This document shows positions 1-12,361 of a stretch of 64,000 bases of DNA, one piece after another. Numbering within the stretch: position 1 is the first letter of the stretch; the number at the start of each line of letters is the position of its first letter. The notes below the pieces were generated by a model, which was given only the letters and a program-made list of their open reading frames with translations, did not search any database and had not been told where the DNA came from. Made by a program: the position numbers and the translations under genes. The stretch spans positions 13,407,358-13,471,357 of the forward strand of contig CM024171.1 of NCBI GenBank assembly GCA_013433145.1. Reading direction: 5' to 3'. The DNA comes from Ascaris suum. Its lineage: Eukaryota; Nematoda; Chromadorea; Rhabditida; Ascarididae.

Positions 1-111
1 AGCTCATTGACCTCTCTCATTTGATAATTGAAAGGATTGAAGAGAGTTTTTTTGTAAATCGAAAGTCTGCAAAAAAAGCAGAGATAGCCTTTACATTTCG
101 CAAAGAAACCA

Positions 112-184
112 TTAAGGGGAATGGAACTTCGACCTCCTAGAAAGTAAGGCGGGCGGCTTAACCACTGAGCTACCAACGCCCCGC
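112..184 (-). repeat. tRNA-like sequence (SINE head or tRNA pseudogene)
   Basis: On the minus strand this stretch carries a good RNA polymerase III A box (TTGGTAGCTCAGTGG, complement of about 162-176). About 40 bases later comes a degraded B box (AAGTTCCATTCC, about 118-129). The 5' end reads GGGGCGT, but no matching ACGCCCC arm follows, so this is not an intact tRNA gene. The likely explanations are a tRNA-derived SINE head or a decayed tRNA copy. Confidence 0.45.
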
Positions 185-488
185 TTCCTGCATTTCGAGG
201 GCTTCCTGCACGCATAATCAAACCCCCGAAACTCTGTATCCTCCGAATACACACACCAGCACATGGATGTAATCGATTCAGTTCAAACAGCTCTCATCAG
301 ATAAAAATTTATGGGACTGCACAGCACTGACAGGAAAGCGAGAGAGGGAATTTTCGCGAGAAAATTGAAGCGCACTTTTTGCCCCTACACCCCTCGGATC
401 TGGCTGTCCAATGAACTCATCCTTTATTTCGAGGAGAGGAGTGGACAGAAAAAATTTTGAAATTCCGATCATTTTAAAGAAATTATGA

Positions 489-490
<2 letters not shown>

Positions 491-575
<85 letters not shown>
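491..575. repeat. (TA)n microsatellite
   Basis: About 85 bases of uninterrupted TA dinucleotides. Any Ile-Tyr repeat peptide read from it is an artefact. Confidence 0.97.
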
Positions 576-580
<5 letters not shown>

Positions 581-1419
581 TATTTATAAAATAAACCTGG
601 GGCATCTCCTTGGCGTACTTCACTTGCTCTTCCACCTCCCAAAAGCCCCTTGGAGCAGTAAAGATGGAAACGCTTACTCTTCCCTACTTTCAGAAAATGG
701 CCGTCTTCAATATCCCCACTGGTATTTTTGAGAATTCGACTCCCGTTCCCCTTGCGACCTTCGCAAAACTCCATCCTCGCCCTCCCTTTTTCTATCGCCC
801 ATTTTAATAACATTTTATTGCCGCACTGCTTAAAGAAATTACATTTTATCACGGAAAGACTCAAGATTAGCAAGGGGACAGCAATGCAGCAGGCCCGCGG
901 ACCCAACTTTCGGGGGAGGGAGGTGGGGAGATTTCAAAGTCGGGGCGGTCAAACCGTTAGAGAGTTCAAGATGTCATCTTAGATGCGGCGCCATCCAGGC
1001 AAGAATAAAGAATACGGCCGCTAATACGCTGATTCCTCGCAATGGTGAAAACGAACGGCATAAAGACTTGGGCGGAACTACTAAATGGCAATCATTGCGA
1101 TCCGCTGGTGTTTCAGACAAAGAAGGGTAGCTTTACACGACCTTCTAGGATAGTGAAAAATAGATAGGTGGAATTGTTAAAGCGGGTAGTTGAAACTGAG
1201 ATCTCCGGGGCCAAAACGAGAGATGGCGGCTCGAATTGCGCACAGACACAGATGCTGTGAGATATCCGCTGATATTACTTGCAGTAAAAGTCTTGGAGTG
1301 TAGACATCGCTGCGTACGTGTCTTGTCACCTGCTGCGCTCACATTACCCTTGAATTGCGGTAATGACGCAGCAAGTTGGCCAAAATAGGGTTTGCATTGT
1401 GGCCCACCTGTTACTGGCG

Positions 1420-1425
1420 TTTATT
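1420..1425 (-). terminator. Candidate poly(A) signal overlapping the stop codon
   Basis: AATAAA on the minus strand overlaps the TAA stop of the 1421-1595 exon (GAATAAACG). If used, the 3' UTR would be very short. A signal further downstream cannot be excluded. Confidence 0.3.
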
Positions 1426-4400
1426 CGTGACGGGCCCCAACCCCATAAAATGCTAGGAAGAAGCTGGCATACATATCTTCTCTGACAAGATGATCACGTG
1501 GTAGGGTACTTGGGGTACTGATTAAATTTTGTAAACAAACTGCCCCTTCAGAACTCTCCAAGCATTCATCCCCTATAGTGAGAAATAACGAGAGGCTGGA
1601 GCTCATTTTTCAGAAGTCACACGCACTTTTATTATTATTACAGAGGATTGTCCATGCTAAAGACATATGAAGGGCGAGCGAAATGTCCCAGAGGGCTGTG
1701 CGAATTTACAAGCATACACAGGTAAAACGGTTGTGCCACTGAGAATAGCATTGAGACTGATCGGGAAGAGGAAGAGAGATGCACGCCCCCCCCCCCCCGA
1801 ATTTTGGAGTGAAGCTACGCCCTAGTGCTGAAAGTGATGATAGAAATTTCAGACGGCACGTTCCGCTTACCTCATCTGCGGAACAAGAACTCTACGAGAC
1901 TATTCGAATTTCACAATAAGCCTAATGGACCCAATCCAACACCACAGAATTGACCTTTATTTAGCGTGCCCTACTGTACAGATTGTTTTAATGAAAGCTG
2001 CAGTAGACATAGTAAAAATACCTTCTGGTCTGTTCGGGAATCGCACATGACCAAATTCGATGGCGGCAAACAAGTAACAGTCCTTGATACCGTAAATAAG
2101 AGGACGCCTGAAAAGGACGGTGTAGACTACGACATTTACAAATTGAACGACTGATCCTTTCGAGAAGTTCATACTTCCTTGATGAATGCGTTTGTCTGAT
2201 TCATGAACCTGACGGACAAGGAAGTGTTTCGGAATTTTGCGTTAGCTGACTTTATGAGGGTGTTATTAAATCCCGGAGACTATGTTTTTCCCCCTCATGA
2301 TGCAGTTTTTGAGCGAATGCCTTATAAATGTCGCAGTAGGTTCTGCACATTTTCAGGAACCAGTATTTCCTGCGAGGCTTTATCTGAACTTCCCTTTTTG
2401 ATGGATTATTTGAATGAATCGATTAACCTGCATCTGAGTGAGCAAGAAAATTGGCACAAACATCGTGTCGTTCGAGCTGCTGACTTTTGGGGAAATGGGA
2501 GTCATTTAAATTTCCAAGCTTTTTCGGTGAAAAATATCGAGTTACCTTACTGTTAACGGTTCCTCTCAAAATATGATCCGGTTAACTGAATCATGAGGTT
2601 TACTTGGTGGGAATGAAATCAAAAATCTTCAAATATTGAAAGCATTTCACAATGGAAGAATTGAACCGCTTGAAGTCTGCAAGGCTCTTTTACAAAGAAA
2701 TGAATCATTTAAATTGTCTGTGACGTTCTAGAAGAAACCCGACCATGTGAATTGCTTGATGAAAATAAAATCCATGCATCTAGGAAGCAACGAATATTTT
2801 AACATTGCTTCATCCATCCCGTTTATTTGAGTGATTCGCGTGGTGTCCTTAATTCATGCCTCCGAAAGCGTGGAATTTGAAATGAACGGTTCACGTAAAC
2901 TGCACGAGCAGTTTCGTTCAATAGCATTCAACTAGTGAATCTTTTTGCTCATCTTGCCCAATTTTACGCTAACATGATATCCACACCAGTTATCATCGCA
3001 ACATGTTTCCCGAACTCCTCCCTCCAGTAATGCTATGAAAGCAGGATAAATGTGAGGCTCCAGTACTTACCCAATAGTGTCCACAAATTCTGCCGTTCGA
3101 AGAATCAGCAACGAATCGTAATAAGTGTGCGCTATGTTAATTGTGTCTATAATACCACCATCATATCTGAAAAACAAATATTCCTCACGAAAGGAATATA
3201 CTGAGATAAGAAAGAACAAGAATCCTCAAAACATCCTAAATCATCTTGGAAAAACGTTAGAGGGATTCTGCCCGACACTAATATTCATAGGACGCAGAAA
3301 TCAAGGTAAGCAGTTTTGGTTGAGACAGTACTGTCATACAAAAGCAAACAGTCCCTAGCAATCAATAGCCAAATAAATGCAGAAATAGACAGAATAAAAG
3401 ATCATGAGCACTCACACTTCGTGCTTGATATATGAACCGGTCCTGAAAGATACAATCCAATAAGAAAGCCAAACAAAGGAATATGTGATATTCACTTCAA
3501 TGTTTGAGTGAGTAGAAATTTCCAGGGTTCCAGGGTGTGAATTTGAAGTGAATACACCACAAAAGAGTCGAAGTTCTTTTTCAGCCAGATTTCTTCTTTC
3601 TCAGATTATTGTCTACTGGACAAAAATTCTTTTGTCGCTTTGATTTCTTCATACTGCTGAAACGTCACTTTGTCTCCCTCTCGACTTAGCTGGCTTCAAC
3701 GTGATAAGTCGATCGCTCACCCTTTAAATGATGATGTGGGCTACAGCTCTATGCTGAGATCGAGACTCCAATCCAGCCTTCATGCAAACTTCAGCATGTC
3801 CAATTAAGTCAATAGCACTTAACGACATGGCGCCGGCGACATTTAGCAATCTGGCTTTTTCAAAAAACACACTCAACCACTCGAATAAAGATTTATAAGC
3901 ACTAAACCTCCTATGATTCTAAGACATGAGGCTCATACGTCTCTACACACAAGTTTTACATCCTTTAGGTGTATCTGAATAATGTCACATCGTTGAAAGC
4001 ATCTCTGCATCTGAGAAAGAAGCTGTTCAGGTGAACAAGATGATATGCAGAGGTCGATTAAAGGGCAGGGTGAATAGATATCGAAGTGCGAAAGGCTTCC
4101 ATTTGTATCCCTACTGAAGAAGTGTATCAATGTAAAAAACCTGAACCTCTATCTCTATAACGTCATTTACTTCATCCCCCTATATAGGGTGCGCTTAATA
4201 TTGTCTTCTTTCTGTGTACTATCTTCGGTCGCTTTGGTTGTATCATGCTCCACAAACATACTTTTTCGCCATGACAGGCATGGCGAAGAAAGCATCAGTG
4301 CTGGCCTGCCCTAAGGCTCGGAAAGACTCTGATTTTAAGGATCCCTACAGGAAAACTCAGAGCTTCTCCGCGCTGAAGGTCCCTCGAAGCGGATTTCTCG

Positions 4401-7400
4401 CCCGTCCAACCTCACCGTGCATCCAAGGCGGCGAAAATTCATGCACACAGATTCGCAGAATTGAAGCAACACTCTAATTTGCTGTGGGTGACCTCAGTGA
4501 ATGTAGGTGAATTGAATAGGGACCGACTATGCAAGTAAGCCCGTAACCCTCTTTCCGCGGCCACAAACACAAACATAATGAAAGCAGCATCCCTCCTATT
4601 ATTAACCATTTCCTTTATCTTTCAAATCGTTCCCCTCCGTTTAGCACTTTATGATGTCAGTTGTTCGGCTCCTCACACTCAACCTACTGTTTCTTCGCAA
4701 AGGCTTTACATATATCAGTGCGAAAAAATTAGTTTAAAAATCTTCTCTCAAAACGAGGATACTACCGCTTCTTTAGCCGACAAAGAATCTACTGATCGAT
4801 TGATCAGCGTACTCGAATCAGAGGCGCTTGACTTGAGTGATCACATACTGAGGCGCAATCAGTAAAGGTAGAAGGAAACGAGCGGTGCATGAAGTTCGAA
4901 CGAGGCTTTTTTCTGGATTAGTCAGTGCACATTTCACAACACGCATGGACACTCTTTCGATGCCTCCTGTTTGCTGAGGGAAGGAAAAATGGTTGCACGA
5001 ACTAGCACACAGAACGGGAAAAAGAGAGAATTGAGAAATGATAATACATACATGCAGTACCAAAAACCACCCACTGATATTCAACAATATCAAAGAAACA
5101 ACGAAAAAGAAAGAAGAGGACAGGAACAGTGCTACCACAAATGCTGCTCGGAATTACATCTAAGTGAGACTGGCGCACACTGTGCGTTATCATTCTAGGT
5201 GTGAGCGAGTTTTAACAATTCGCTCAGGAGCCTCACAAGTCTTACTTCATCTACAGACACTCTTTTGTCCATGTTCTTACAAGTAGCACGAGTCTGAACG
5301 AAGGAAGCTGCATAAGTCAACTTTGACGAAAGCGTTTTTAACTACAGTAATTTAGCGGCTGAAGAAAGTGAGGCCAACTCAACTTGTTGCCAGTCCCTCC
5401 CTACACACTCTCTGCGATCACTCTGTAGAAACTGTATTGGTAAGTAAAAGACACTCGCGTTGCATGCATGATGCTTCTCACGGGATGTGATGAAATACCG
5501 CAGAATTTAGTTTTGTACGAGCCGGGCCAGCTTCACCTCTTTTTAATTGCCTGATTTAACAGAAAGTTCTCCCTTCTCCTCACGAGCCCCAGTTAATTTT
5601 CACTTTAAAATCATCCCAAATTTGAAAACATATCATAGCAATGAATCATTCTCTATAAGAAAAAAACGATGACCCAAACACAGGACGGTTTGCTGAGACA
5701 CGCGCTGAAACGACCAAGTTTGTCAATTCCCTCATATATCTTTGTGACACGCTGGTATGTCTGAGATCACGATTAAACAATCGAAAAGGTGAACATGTAT
5801 GAATTACGGATGACAATCTATTTTAGTCAGCAGTTTTAAAAGCAGTGTTGACGAAAAATGACATTCAGACACTCTTCCCCCCTCCCCAAAGGTCTCATAA
5901 AGGTGAAGGAGGAGTGGAAATTCGCATTCACGATTCAGGTTATGCTGGACCTACAGTGTCCCTTCTAAGATCACTTTTGGAATATTCAATTCTTTTTTCT
6001 ACTCTAATATTACATCGCATGTTAAGAGAATTACCAGTCGCACACGAAGATTGCCAAAAATGCACAATCGAGGTTTAAATACTGTTATATTCTATGAATA
6101 TTTTATATGAAGTCAACATATCACATCTTCAGCTTGACATAAAAAAAAAACTTCGGCAAGCATGAGACCTGAGAAGAAATGCGTGATTGTGACGTTTTTT
6201 TGATCTGCTGACAGCAAAAAAGTCGTAAATAACATATTTCTCTGCTCGATTAAACAGATGTGATAGCTTAGGCGCGTATTTGCGGACCATTCAAGTGTTA
6301 ATCGCAAAACTTACATATAAGTCGACCGATTGTTGAATAACTGCATCTGTGTGGGATACTTTTTTGCTACTCGTTGTCCAGTGAACGTATCGGTAATGAG
6401 CGGGGAATCCGGCGCATCCTCCTGATTTATCACTTTTTTCATTCACTGTTGTTACAATTAATAAAAACGCCACCTTTTACAATCTGATCCATCATAGCGT
6501 ACAGCATTCCGCCTGCGCTCCCATCATTTTTGTCTTCGAAAAATTTCCGGAAGAAGCGAAACATTTCTCGATCAGAGCAAAACTCTGTTCTTCCAGGATG
6601 AGAAAATTTTTCGGTTCTAATTTCACTTCGGTTCTAATGGGTCTCAATTTCGTTTACATGATGAATACCACTAACTTTTTCAGGCAAAAGCAAACCATTT
6701 GCTAAAAACTACTGGGCTTACTCTTGTGACCTGCAATAACGCTAGAAACTTGGTAAGACTTGGTTTCGATAAACATGACACTAGTCGCATTTCATTTCAT
6801 TAGCAATCACAGCTCAGATATGACTTTGTATAGTTTAATTACACGTCGTGCATTGAGACGAATGAAAATAATCACGTCTTAATGCGCAACGTGGCGATAA
6901 CTATACACTATGTCAGTCAGATTAAGCGGCTTCGTTAGAATCAGCGCGCATCTATGCAGATCTCAGTGTTTTTTTTTTCGAAACCCGCATGCAAAATAAA
7001 CGACTTTGAGAGGATCACTTTCGACGTGACCTTGATTCCTGTTAGTTTTTGAGTCCTAGAGGCGCTGGAGAATCCCGTAACGGGTTCGGGAAGTGGAAGG
7101 CAATGACATGGCAGAGAGTGCAGGTGGGGCCACGACCAACTGCCTCACTTTTGCCGAGTGATGAATGAAACTTCACATAGAGACGCTCGTCACACAGAAG
7201 CGGACATTTGCATTGAAACAGTGAAATCGTTGTACCTTTTGTGCGTTAGCATCATCCTTGCCAAGTGGAATACACCATGACTCCGATCCATAGTAGAAGT
7301 AGAGATGATTAGAGGACAAATCTACACTGACCAACGACGTACTGTTCATGAAGAACTTCAGCCATGGAATGTGAGTGAACGCACTGAGGTCAACGGTATG

Positions 7401-8593
7401 TGCACGAAGAGAATCGCTGAAATTAAACTATGAGTTCAAGCATGTGAACGGTAAATCCGCTGCCAAGAATTGGCAGAACTTTTGCTAAGATTTTCTAGTC
7501 GTGAAGCTAATGCAACACCAATCAGACTAAATCTGAGACTAGTTGAAACTCAAGATGCCTATATGCGCGGTCCGTTGCCTTTCCTATTATATCTACCACT
7601 AGTTTTTTATGAGCCTACTGAAATTTCTATCCTCGAGCAAAGCGACTGGTTTGGTTATGAAATACAGTTTATGAACTCCACCGGATTAAATCCACTGCAC
7701 TGAATACATTCGATCCGCGAAACCTAAATTCTACTGACGCGAATTAATCAATATCACTATCTACCGATAAATAAGTCAGACTTACACCGAGTCGGATGAA
7801 TAATTTATGTCAAACTCAATTGAGCTGATGACCAGCACTGCACAATTTGTGCAATGAGAACGGAAAGAGAGGGAATGCAGAGCAACATGGAATATTTTGC
7901 GATATGGACAAGGAAAATGGATGAGGCCGTAGAGAAACTTCAAAGGCTTCCACAGCGACTGCATGAATTCGGATTGCTGAGTGCGTGCATATCTTCCTGC
8001 TGGTCCGTAAGTAGGGAACACATTCGCTTCATGTACGGACAACTTTCTTTGCGAGGTATAATCATGTACATTCAATAACGGTTTTGTGGGTGGAGGAGGT
8101 TCACAACTGGAGTGTACTTATTTGCATTTCTTGGATACCTGAGTGTATGATAATCCTTCGACATATATGCGTGTCCCTTCATGAGCAATCAGAAAATTTT
8201 AAGATGTATGCAATGAAGTTAATGCTAAATGCTATAAATGATCTAATAACGAAGCTTAAGCGTGCAAAAGGATACATCGACCATGTGTGAAACCAGCGGT
8301 AATCATATACACGTCTACGAAAATTTGAACGCTGTAAGATGTTAAGAAGGTCATTTGTTGCACAAACGCAATAACAATGAGATAACTATGGTGGGTCGTG
8401 GCTGGGGGCCAAGCAAGCTATGATGCTTTAACGCTTAGCTGCTTGATGGGGATGTGATAAACAGCCCTCCTGTGCCCCACTTCCAGTTCCAATATCCAAA
8501 TTTCCTATGTTGAAAAACAAAGCATTTATCCAAACCTTCAACCAAACCATTACATGCCCTATATGTAAACTGTACAATGTACATATGTTTCTA

Positions 8594-8665
<72 letters not shown>

Positions 8666-9405
8666 GCACGGTGTATGCGCACACGCATCCAAGTGCGCAC
8701 TCCTCTCTCAGCTAAAGGGGCCTCATTAAAACAGACCTAAATATCGCGAGTCAGTGAGCAGCGAAACGATAAACAAGGATTGAAAAAACATCATATCCAC
8801 AGGAGTGGAGAAAATTGTGAGAGAACAGGAACTTCCGACATCACGATTTTATCAAGCTAAAGCTTCATTTCTTGAGAAACTGAATTTAAGGTCGCCTTGT
8901 TTTTTCTGGAATCGCCGTTTATATCATAAGGATCAGACGGTTAGTGTATTTGGACTCTTCAGGTGCCTTAACCACTGAATTAAGACCGTCCATCCGTTTG
9001 CTTATTTAATTCCGTTATTCTTTAACGGATCGTTGGGAGCATCAAATTCGGTAGTCTCAAATTCAGGTCAGATTGATCACTGCAAATTTTCACAAATGAT
9101 TCATAATAGTCGAGTCGCAGGATTTTGCGAACGTTCGAAGATTGCAAGATAGTATAATCAGTTGATGTGTATAGTCGATATAACTTTGCATGAAATTTCC
9201 CACCAAAATTTTCTCACGAAGAGTACACATTGGCATCCCTATGTTGATCGTACGGCATACCTGAACGTTGAAAATGCCTTATAGTAAGTTCCATTATCGT
9301 TCACTGCCACAACGAAGACCTCTCGGAAATGCTGCGATACAAGATAGATTTTCTTCCGTGTTGACAAATGCCAGTCGATCAAATCTAAAGGAATAAACCG
9401 TTCAG
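1421..9405 (-). CDS. Multi-exon gene of unknown family (3' part), phase-consistent exon chain
   Basis: I do not recognise the family. Exons seen (minus strand): 9405-9261, 7416-7236, 6584-6474, 6445-6315, 5293-5246, 4973-4845, 4113-3949 (or 3960), 3166-3071 and 1595-1421 with a TAA stop. Most have TTTCAG/GCAG acceptors and GTATGC, GTACAA, GTAAGT, GTAAGA or GTAAGT donors. Phases join for 9261>7416, 6474>6445>5293>4973, 3949>3166 and 3071>1595. Small exons are probably missing between 7236 and 6584 and between 4845 and 4113. The 7416 exon contains leucine-rich-repeat-like text (SLVSVDLSSNHLYF). The 4113 exon is cysteine-rich (SPCPLIDLCISSC). No clear membrane segment was seen. Upstream exons at 12.4-13.0, 15.8-16.0 and 16.9-17.4 kb probably belong to the same gene. 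Single exon edges may be off. Confidence 0.5.
1786..1798. repeat. Poly(C) tract, 13 nt
   Basis: Uninterrupted C run in AT-rich surroundings. It is one of eight C or G runs of 10 nt or more in the window. Confidence 0.95.
1966..3030 (+). pseudogene. Decayed coding frame with many stops, unknown family
   Basis: One plus-strand frame reads like protein for about 1.07 kb but is broken by a dozen or so stop codons. The open pieces are 1966-2154 (a CTDC...CSRH start) and 2203-2556 (117 codons, with CRSRFCTFSG and RVVRAADFWGNGSH). The same frame stays protein-like further on (for example EETRPCELLDENKI near 2.73-2.76 kb and FYANMISTPVIIATC near 2.96-3.01 kb). All lie in frame with each other and no introns are evident. 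This fits a retroposed or transposon-derived copy decaying by point mutation within the last intron of the opposite-strand gene. I see no reverse transcriptase or transposase motif, and the family is unknown. Confidence 0.4.
7854..8006 (+). CDS. Candidate first exon, helical protein, nested in an intron
   Basis: A 51-codon frame opens at ATG 7854 and ends at a strong donor (TGGTCC then GTAAGT) in phase 0. Its middle is charged and amphipathic (TRKMDEAVEKLQRL), as expected for a helix. It lies on the strand opposite the large minus-strand gene, between that gene's 9261 and 7416 exons. A possible continuation is the open frame at 8084-8290 ending at TGA, but I could not fix an acceptor. The function is unknown and it could be chance. 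Confidence 0.28.
8596..8664. repeat. (TA)n microsatellite
   Basis: About 69 bases of TA repeat. It lies inside an intron of the minus-strand gene. Confidence 0.97.
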
Positions 9406-11267
9406 CTGCTATAATGAGCGTCATGGAGCTGCTACAGCATCTTGCAGTGGAGAGCGCTGTTCTCCCCTTCGTCAATTTTTTTCTATTTATCTCCATAAAC
9501 GAATGCGCACGTCCATTAAATTCCTTAAGGCTTAAGTGATGAATATTCGAATAGGTCAAACTCCTCTTAAACAAAAAAAGAATGAACAGAATTCCATACG
9601 AATGTGCACAGACTAATAGGGATTGCAGAACTTCCATTTTCGATGAATTTCAAAGGGATGAATATCTCACCTCTAATCGAAGTACTTCGCTATAGATCTC
9701 AAATAAAAACTATCTGTTCGTCAGTTGCAGTTCGATCTCTTTCATTACTATATCTGTCGTGTATGTTTACTGTGCTTCTTTTTCCTTTTCTGGCTCATCC
9801 CCTGTATGTGCTTAATCATTTCTTGCCTCCATTCTCGCAATCTGTCCCATCTCTTTGTGTGATCTTATATCATCTGTCCCTTTGTTGTATGATGTAGCCA
9901 AGTTAGATGTGCATGTGACGTTTTGTTTATACCTAGTGCTCAGCAAGTCCACGAAAAGTCGCTTGTTTAGCTGTTACAGAATATGCAGCAATTAGTGAAG
10001 GAGTGAGAAGTGAGAACAATGCATCAGGAAAACACGATCAACGATTTCCCATAGTGTAGTACCTAGACTTCGTGTCTAAGCGTCTAGGAGGGTCGAAGAA
10101 TAGGCGCTTAAGTGGAGAAGTCTTGAGGCAGCTATGCCGCAACACTCGCCGAAAATAATCACAGGTATGCGATTGTTAAAATACTCTGTAAATTCCCACT
10201 GAGAACGTTCGCAACCATCTTTTGTCCTTTGATTGTGCGTTCATTCGAGAATTCCTCAACGTTGCACGTGATACGTTACTCTACGCCCTTCGCATACACC
10301 AAGAATTGCGGTAAAGCAATTCGCATGACTGCTGTCTCCCTCCTTCATCCAAGAAAATCGCAGAAAACATCCAGAAGCATCTGACCGCTTTCATCATATA
10401 AGGGATCATCACATCCGTCACACTAATTGCCAGTTTTAGAGGCGTTGGCAAGTTCACTTGATTGAGAAAATGAGAAGCTCGCATGGAGATGTACAAGCAT
10501 ACCATGGCCAACAAGATGTACCTGGAGTTGAAGCCATCATCTATCTGCGCTTGATGATCCTTCTATTTCCTTTTAACTTTTTGGCGCCCTTCACTCTCCA
10601 CATAACTATTCAGCGTAGAAACTTTACACTGCCGTCCCACAGATAAAGCTTACTAAGGTTCATCGCCTCATTGCTGAGGTGAAGAGGCGAAGGAAGGTCA
10701 GCAAGCTCAGATGGCAACCAGTTTATTCAGAGGAATAAAGTGCACTTCTCCGAACTCCTAAAGAAGAAGCCACCATACACGTGCTGATTGAACGCACTCT
10801 GCGGCAGCCCGAATAGTCGGCATTGAGTCTCCTCTTGCACCATCCTACCTCCAGGGTGCTGAATTCAATCTGGCGGTCGCCGTGCGTTTCATCCGGCAAT
10901 GAATTCTCTCAGGTCACCCGCTCCAACCAGCAAGAAGCTTGAAATATTCAGAGAATGCTTTTACTGTCTCATTCAACAAGAAAAAGGTTGGCGACCGGAA
11001 GCTGTTAAAATCTGGTTGCTGTATCATTACCTCTTACCCCGTCAACTTTGTAGGAGGAGGAGAAAGAGTGTAAAGCAACAATCGAGTTTTTCACGAAGCT
11101 ACCCCCAATCGGACGCCGTAATATAGCTTCGATGTATGTTTAATGTGGTGCCGCATCAAAGAAGGTAAAACACTTACAACAGAAAGGAAGCATGAAAAGA
11201 GAAGATATAGATCTTCGCATAGTTTGCAATTTTCTAATGCCTATCTTCGGAATGTGCTTTTCTTAAG
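9406..11267. other. No gene recognised
   Basis: Open frames at 9604-9897 (hydrophobic, plus) and 10281-11126 (both strands) have no convincing splice sites or motifs. The 10.3-11.1 kb part is more GC-rich than its flanks and reads in broken protein-like pieces, so it may be old transposon sequence. Confidence 0.4.
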
Positions 11268-11278
11268 GGCACCTCCAG

Positions 11279-12072
11279 GTCCGCAAAAAATCGCTGGAAG
11301 GAGCTCGCCTCGATAGGCTATTCGAGGTGACGTATCCCGTGATTATTCGCTCTCATATCACGTCGAATCGAGTTGAGTACGCGCTTCCACAATGCTTCGC
11401 AATAGCAGCATCGATGGTCCATATCGAAAGAAAAGCGCCTCATGCACTGATTACTCCACTAGTGAGTTTAAAATTCACATTTGAAGCTCTGCTCCCTCAT
11501 GCGATTTTTGAGAAAAGCGAAAAATTGCAGTGAAGCGATCAGTTCCATTTGACGAGAAAACCAAACAATTTCGTCGCACATATCCGCTTCCAAACAAGGC
11601 AACATGTACCGACAAGCGGACAGTTCCTCTTCGATTTGCGACTCGCGTTTCTTACCCTCCATTTTTCAGGAGGGCATGATTGGGTCTGTTCGACCAGAAA
11701 AGAAGAGGGCTTATCAGATATGGCAGAACTCACCGTTAGCAAGCACCTTACGGCATTCTGCTGTAAGAAATGATTCAGTTCACCCATCCCCACAGCTGAC
11801 ATTAAAAAAACCAAAAACGTTGCAATACAGTGAGTGTTCTGCACAGCTGTCACCTTGTCCGATATCGTTAATGCATCCACTGCTACGTCATTCAAATTGC
11901 GGCTAAGTCGTTTCGATTTCCACACCAGTGCTGCTCATGCTTACTGAATGTTTATTCATCCTGTTGGTTGCTTCTCAAAAATAGGCTTTTTAGCTTTTCG
12001 CAGTCGTGTATTTTCATATGTTTGAAGTCAAACGAAGACAAAATAACAGGCCATCATACGTTTTGCCACCAC
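11279..12072 (+). CDS. Three-exon gene fragment, unknown family
   Basis: Three exons join in phase 0. 11279-11461 has a CTCCAG acceptor and a GTGAGT donor and encodes 61 residues, including FEVTYPVIIRSHITSN. It could start at 11268 if the CTTAAG acceptor is used. 11670-11762 has a TTTTTCAG acceptor and a GTAAGA donor and encodes 31 residues, including VRPEKKRAYQIWQN. 12004-12072 has a CTTTTCGCAG acceptor and a GTAAGA donor and encodes 23 residues. A short terminal exon may follow near 12140, ending at TAA 12178-12180. The 5' end was not found. Minus-strand frames overlap the middle exon, but the plus-strand splice sites are clearly better. The family is unknown. Confidence 0.5.
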
Positions 12073-12361
12073 GTAAGAAAATTTTGAGACAAAGTATTGC
12101 AAATGAACGAAAAACTTTTTTTTGGGAAGGGGAAGCTTCAGTACAAGACGATCAGCTCATTAAAAATAACTTTGAATTAAGCATCGCCATAAGCACTCAT
12201 ACGGATGAGTCACACAAATGCCAACTTCTGCTTTTTGAAAGGAGGTGCAGCACGTTCAAATTTCCTTTCCCATTGGTTCTCCCAAGCTATGGTATGTATT
12301 CGCATTTTCCGCTGCGTAGAACATCGTAGTCGTTCTGTGGTTCTCACAAGTGATGTTGTAC

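Noticed and set aside
580..906. 108-codon minus-strand frame beside the first (TA)n tract
   Set aside because: Protein-like in places (GRKGNGSRILKN) but no splice sites or motif. Possibly an old repeat.
8428..8740. Ile-Tyr repeat proteins over the (TA)n tracts (also at 25.6, 63.6 kb)
   Set aside because: They are translations of microsatellites with no coding features.
9604..9897. 97-codon hydrophobic plus-strand frame
   Set aside because: Ser/Leu/Phe/Cys-rich read-through of pyrimidine-rich DNA with no supporting signals.
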